The notes beneath the pieces are model-generated. The model was not told the origin of the DNA and ran no database searches. It worked only from the letters and a program-made list of their open reading frames with translations. From Lutraria lutraria (lineage: Eukaryota; Mollusca; Bivalvia; Venerida; Mactridae), in contig OZ026838.1 of the NCBI GenBank assembly GCA_964023205.1, positions 33,569,843 to 33,633,842 of the forward strand: a DNA stretch of 64,000 nucleotides. The letters run 5' to 3'. A program made the translations under genes and the position numbers. Shown one piece after another: positions 59,416-64,000 of this stretch (position 1 is the stretch's first letter; each line of letters begins with the position of its first letter).

Positions 59416-62263
59416 GGGCATAAATCAAAATAATGAAGACAAAGCGTGACATGGGGGGTCAAATTTAGAATGATACTTTTGTTCATAATATTGCCAAAAG
59501 TAGGTTGGAAATATATTATATTGTGAAAAATTGACAATGGCTAAATTATAGGATTAAAGTCTTCTACAAATTTACAACATTTTAATCAAATAAATATTAT
59601 ATTTTCAATAGCAATCCTTAAAATTCAAACAATCTTATGGATTAAACTATGGAAATAATAACACATTTTTGTGATTTTTTCAGCAGACTTTCATGAAAAC
59701 AACTTTTTGATACAAAAAAAAATATACATACAACCATAATTTTCCCAAAAATATATATTTATGGCGTTTTGAACTTCATTTTTTTTAAATACGCTTCAAA
59801 AAGTTTTTATGTAACATTTACTGCTGCAAATACAAATTAGCTAATTCAATTTTATCAATTTTCAGGTATATTTAAAGATATATGTGAATTTTCACTTAAT
59901 TGGTAGTATTCTTGGGTAACTTAACAATGTCCCCAAAACTAGTAAATATCTTCTGTTACCGTTACACTCGGGACAGATATTCTTTGTGTATGGTCTTATG
60001 ATAATGACAGTATTGTTAATCTATTGTTATACAATTTGTTTCATTGTAATACAATTTGTTCAATTATTTTATTATAAAATACAAACAGATAATCTATTTG
60101 ATAATGTTTTAGTTTTAAATGGTGACAACACCAACACCAGGGGACGTTCTAAAACTGTAATGTAAATATACGAAACTGTTATGATCAGGAGTATCATAAA
60201 ATGGATTCATAACAACATCTGTCAAATGTATTTTGCAATTCATTAAATAAGATTTTGAACAAATCAAAACTATTTCCAATTTGGTAAGTCAATTGCGTTA
60301 CTGAACATGAATTATTAATTTATATATATACAGACTAAGTAAAGGTTACACTCCGTACAAATTTGTTTAGTCTTTTAGCATACAAATATGAAAGTGCTAT
60401 GATCATTGCGTTGCAATTCATTCTTAGTATGTTTTTTAAGATAATAAAAAGATACACAAACATCTGTCCTGCTTGATATGTTGTTGGTTGAAAATGTTGT
60501 TGGAGGGAGGGGAGGAATTAGAAAACATTTAAAACTGTAGATTTGTCAACTTGTAACAATTAATATCGCATTATCATATATTTACAAATTTGGCCACTTA
60601 TCAAATTAAAGAAATGATTTCTCAACACATTCAAACTATTTCAAACTATATTGAACAAATCTTTTAAACATGAATTAAGTCATATAAACAGACATATAGA
60701 AAATACACTCGGGACTCACAATTTCTTCTTTGTTTATTTTAAGTAAAATAGTCAGGACTCACAATTTTATCTTTGTTTGTTTTAAGTAAAACAATAATAA
60801 AAAGTTTTTGAAATGTTTTGATTATGAACTATGTATTTGCAACTCAACTCAAGGAAGATATGCGTCACTGAAATTAGATTTCAAAATTTTGAAAAATAAC
60901 CCAGATATGAAAAAAGTCTACATACTTAAAGGACAACCCTCGTTTATCCTAGAAAATGTTTAATAAAAAAAATATAAATTTCAAGTCTTTCTACTCAGAG
61001 TGTGCTTCTTCTCAGTCCTCTATAAATGGGAGTTTTACCACTTATTTAGGCATTTTGTAACTTCAGGATCCTGCAGTGTTAGTATATTGTTACTGGTATA
61101 GTTCCTGTAAAAGCAAACCGAATTTGTGTATAATATTGCATGAAGATGTGTTTGTGTCCCGAGTGTAACATTTTCAATTGTTATATATAAATAATATAAC
61201 ATGTAAAATATGTTAAGAAATCATGAAATAAATCTATTAATGCTGTACTGTTTTCATCTGAGAATGTTTCTTCATCAAAATAAAAGATAAATTACTTTTT
61301 ATATTCAGTATATTGAACAAATCTAATTGGTATATATATCTGAATATAACTATTTTTATAAGAACTTTCAAACTTTTTAAACATGCTCCATTTCTCTGCT
61401 TCAGGCTTTAAAGTATTTATTCACGTCAGTTATTTGATATAAATGTGGAAAACAATTAACATGGACTACTGTTCTATAGTTACATATCAAAACTAAAATG
61501 ATGAATATATAGCGTTACACTCGGGACAACACTTAAAACCATGTACACAAAAAATGAATTGCACTACATGAATTTGTTTTAGTTTTGTGAGCTTGTGGGT
61601 ACGCTTCTGTTTGAGAAATAGAGAAAAAACATATCAAATTCAAAGAATGATAAAAAAATTATTATCTAAATGCAAAATGTTACACTCGGGACATTTCCAA
61701 TCAGCTTTATTCAAGATGGTATAACTTAAAAAACAAATGATTATTTTGATCATTTCTTTTTTTTAAACAACATGGACAAATATGCCTATCAATATGTTAA
61801 ACTGCATTTTCTGTCCAAGCATTAGTTTACTTACAGCAATATCATCAATTTGAATTTCCATTTTTTCCTTGAGCAAAATATTTTACATGTGCACTTGAAA
61901 GGTGATTTCTAAATAATACTTATTATTGAAATATTTGAACAAAATGCATTAAATTTTAAATATAACACATGTACAATGAAATTAAGAACAACTATTGATT
62001 ACTTACCCAAAAACTGAACAAAATATAAAAGATTGAAAAATGTGTAAAGAAAAAATGTCACGCTAAAAGTGTTACACTCGGGACATTTTTTGCCTGTTTT
62101 TCTAATGTAACTTTTGAACGAGTAACACAATCAAGCTGAAATTTTGCAACATTTTTAACAACGTCAAGACACACCATCAGAACATAAAAGTACATTCCTG
62201 TGTTGTGTGATATTCTTTAAATCTTGAAAAGAAAAATTGTCTTCATTATTTTGATTTATGCCC
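59416..62263. mobile_element. Unclassified 2.85-kb non-autonomous element with 25-bp inverted ends and six internal 15-bp motifs
   Basis: The 25 bases 59416-59440 (gggcataaatcaaaataatg then aagac) are perfectly inverted at 62239-62263. Within the span the motif GTTACACTCGGGACA occurs at 59961-59975, 61514-61528, 61679-61693 and 62071-62085. It is inverted at 61156-61170, and a variant ATACACTCGGGACT lies at 60703-60716. The sequence is AT-rich and non-coding. The inverted ends and repeated motif suggest a DNA transposon with transposase-binding repeats. No target duplication was confirmed, so the exact ends are uncertain. Confidence 0.5.
60708..60792. repeat. Local ~43-bp tandem duplication
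   Basis: ggactcacaatttcttcttt then gtttattttaagtaaaata is followed by ggactcacaattttatcttt then gtttgttttaagtaaaaca. The duplication includes one of the 'cactcggga' motif variants at its left end. Confidence 0.7.
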
Positions 62264-62992
62264 ATAAGAGGGTCATAAATTTTATTGATTTTTAATGATA
62301 ATTACTTTATGGATAACTTCCTGTTGTTTTTATAAACATTTTATGTAATTAATGAATGTTGTCCTTTACCAGATTATGTAAGAACATTTAATACATGAAA
62401 TACATGCTTCTTCTATTCTAAATCAAATCATTCTATTTATACATGAAATTATTTTTTACAGAGATAACTATTATAATCTTTAAAATAACTTGCAAAGAAA
62501 CTATGTTGATACCGGTACTGCTTGAGAAAATATATTGGTTAGAACTATTTAACAGGTATAAAAGGTGTTAGGATACGTTTGTATTAAATTCCCAAAAATG
62601 GACGTTTAATTCATCAAAATCACCCAGACCTAACTAATTGGTGTGAGATACATATATTTGCAAATGTGTTTGAAGCGTTGAGCATTTATTTGAATAATTA
62701 ATTTCTTTAATCATATTAAATGAGCTGTCTTATTCTTAATATTTTGCATTTAATATAAACTTCTTTTTTAAAAAAAAAAGATAATTTATATTTTAAATTA
62801 AACATTGAATCAATTTTAGTATATCTATACAGTAGCTATATATATTAGCCATAAATTTAAGGGACTGGTTATGTAATTAGAAGCTAGTCTATTAATGACC
62901 CTGTCAGTTTTATTGGACTCCCCACTGTGGAATATACAGGACTGCTGGGTCTTAGTCACATGCCTCGCATTCCTGGTTCAATGGGCCCGTTT
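62264..62992. other. AT-rich spacer, nothing recognised
   Basis: No ORF or repeat of note between the inverted-repeat element and the Harbinger-type terminus. Confidence 0.45.
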
Positions 62993-63156
62993 TATCAACG
63001 TTCTTACGATAAGAATGTGCGTAAGTTTTTCGTACGAACTTCGTACGATCTTAAGAGCGTTTCATCAATATTTTCTTACGCAAGCAGGTGCTGCGAATTC
63101 GTAAGTTACTGTGCAAAAGTTAAGAACGGTCCCAACCTGTCGTAAGTTTCGTAAAT

Positions 63157-63376
63157 ATGGCCGCAGCGTTTGTTGTAGGACCTAGAAATAGACGTAAAAG
63201 ACGAGGTTTTCACCAGAAATTGTTTAATTTGGATAAACTAAGTGAGCTGCAGCCCTCTGGTGGATTGAGAGGTACCGACTGGGCAAGGCCGCGCACTAGG
63301 ATATCTGTGTGATCTTCTCGGGCGATCATTAGAGTGGAAGTATTCTAGAAGTCAGCCTGTGCAAGTCCTAACGAAG
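63157..63376 (+). pseudogene. HARBI1-like: HARBI1-like nuclease, decayed first exon
   Basis: The ATG at 63157 opens MAAAFVVGPRNRRKRRGFHQ then KLFNLDKLSE, a typical start of Harbinger nuclease ORFs, but the frame stops at 63310. Other frames contain the expected continuation: IERYRLGKAA (about 63257-63286), then LGYLCDLLGRSLEW and SRSQPVQVLTK up to a GTGAGT donor at 63377. At least two frameshifts are therefore needed. HARBI1-type proteins are DDE nucleases that cut at Harbinger ends. The catalytic residues lie downstream, outside what is visible. Confidence 0.65.
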
Positions 63377-63559
63377 GTGAGTAAAAATCAAATACACGCG
63401 TGCCGATTCGTCAGTTGATAATTACGGATTAGTATATATTTCGCCAGTACCCGGTGTCACCTCATTTTTGTCGGGAGAGACTTTTTTCCATAGACGACAG
63501 GATAAACACCACTAAATTACATCCCTGATAAAATGTAGTAGTACAGAGTATATTAATTA

Positions 63560-64000
63560 CTTTCATGGTCGTCTATGGCCACAATAAATTCTTATAGCAG
63601 TTGGAATATAAATTAATTTCTAGGGTCGTCTATGGCTACAGTAAATTCCCCTTGAATTTATTTGGTATATAAGTTAATTTCTATGGTCGTCTATGGCCAC
63701 AGTAAATGCCTCTTGAAGTTGGTATATAAGTTTATTCTTTCTAGGGTCGTCTATGGCCACAATAAATTCCCCTTGATGATGGTATATACGTTAATTTATA
63801 GGGTCGTCTATGGCCACTGTAAATTCCCCTTGAATATGGTATATAAGTTACTTTCTAGGGTCGTCTATGGCCACAGTAAATTCCCCTTGATTTTGGTATA
63901 TATGATACTTCATAGGGCCGTCTATGGCCACAGTAAATTCCCATTGAATTTGGTATATAAGTTAATTTGTAGGGTCGTCTATGGCCACAGTAAATTCCCC
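63560..64000 (+). repeat. ~57-bp tandem array, 8 copies, continuing past the window
   Basis: The unit is agggtcgtctatggccacag / taaattccccttgaattt / ggtatataagttaatttct. Copies start near 63567, 63624, 63685, 63745, 63802, 63858, 63916 and 63972. Units differ by small indels, and homogeneity rises to the right. It sits just after the splice donor of the HARBI1-like exon, so within the presumed intron. Confidence 0.9.

Larger units (their letters stand above)
62993..64000 (+). mobile_element. Harbinger-type DNA transposon, left part (runs off the window)
   Basis: The terminus gggcccgttttatcaacg resembles the GGGCCCGTTT-type ends of many animal Harbinger elements. It is followed by cgtaag/cttacg-rich subterminal repeats (63003-63150) and then a HARBI1-like coding remnant. 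The right end lies beyond the window. Confidence 0.6.

Overview
The window is AT-rich, repeat-dense eukaryotic nuclear DNA, most likely from a bivalve mollusc and probably a heterodont clam. Three things support this. Spliced genes have GT..AG introns. Several interspersed repeats have the look of bivalve genomes: an element opening 'aagagggccaagatggccc' with internal ~140-bp repeats, a 'cccgcaaacgaagttt' element with a GTCG-rich run, and tRNA-derived SINEs with a 'ggtgcgacgttaaac'-type tail. The protein families present (IFI44-like GTPases, P-type, Harbinger and other DDE transposases) are common in bivalves. The species cannot be fixed from sequence alone.

Layout. 1-29.0 kb is gene-poor: MITEs, SINE copies, a 52-bp minisatellite, one broken DDE transposase (9.77-11.05 kb), a 780-bp purine-rich satellite (23.3-24.1 kb) and a tRNA-Cys gene at 28.0 kb (minus). 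29.5-37.2 kb holds an interferon-induced protein 44-like (IFI44-like) GTPase gene with nine coding exons, 389 residues. 38.5-40.8 kb is a 14-mer/42-bp repeat field present in both orientations. 43.3-51.3 kb holds a second IFI44-like gene, ten coding exons, 397 residues, same strand. The two are tandem paralogues with the same exon phases over the GTPase domain. They differ at the N-terminus: the first encodes a hydrophobic membrane-type segment, the second a Thr/Ser/Pro-rich segment.

52.0-57.0 kb is a mobile-element graveyard. A P-element/THAP9-like transposase is split by a 1.1-kb near-perfect inverted repeat and carries frameshifts. Facing it is a 5'-truncated PIF1-like helicase whose three remaining exons splice in frame. 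57.2-58.1 kb is a ~200-bp satellite. 59.4-62.3 kb is bounded by 25-bp perfect inverted repeats and contains six copies of a GTTACACTCGGGACA-type motif, so it looks like an unclassified non-autonomous DNA element. From 62.99 kb to the right edge a Harbinger-type element begins, with a decayed HARBI1-like exon and a ~57-bp tandem array that leaves the window.

Regulation. Both IFI44-like genes carry GAAANNGAAA-type (IRF/ISRE-like) sites near their start codons, and the second gene has another in intron 3. This suggests an interferon-like antiviral response module, but that is an inference from motifs and family membership. All gene models are hand-spliced from the sequence, and no transcript or database evidence was available.
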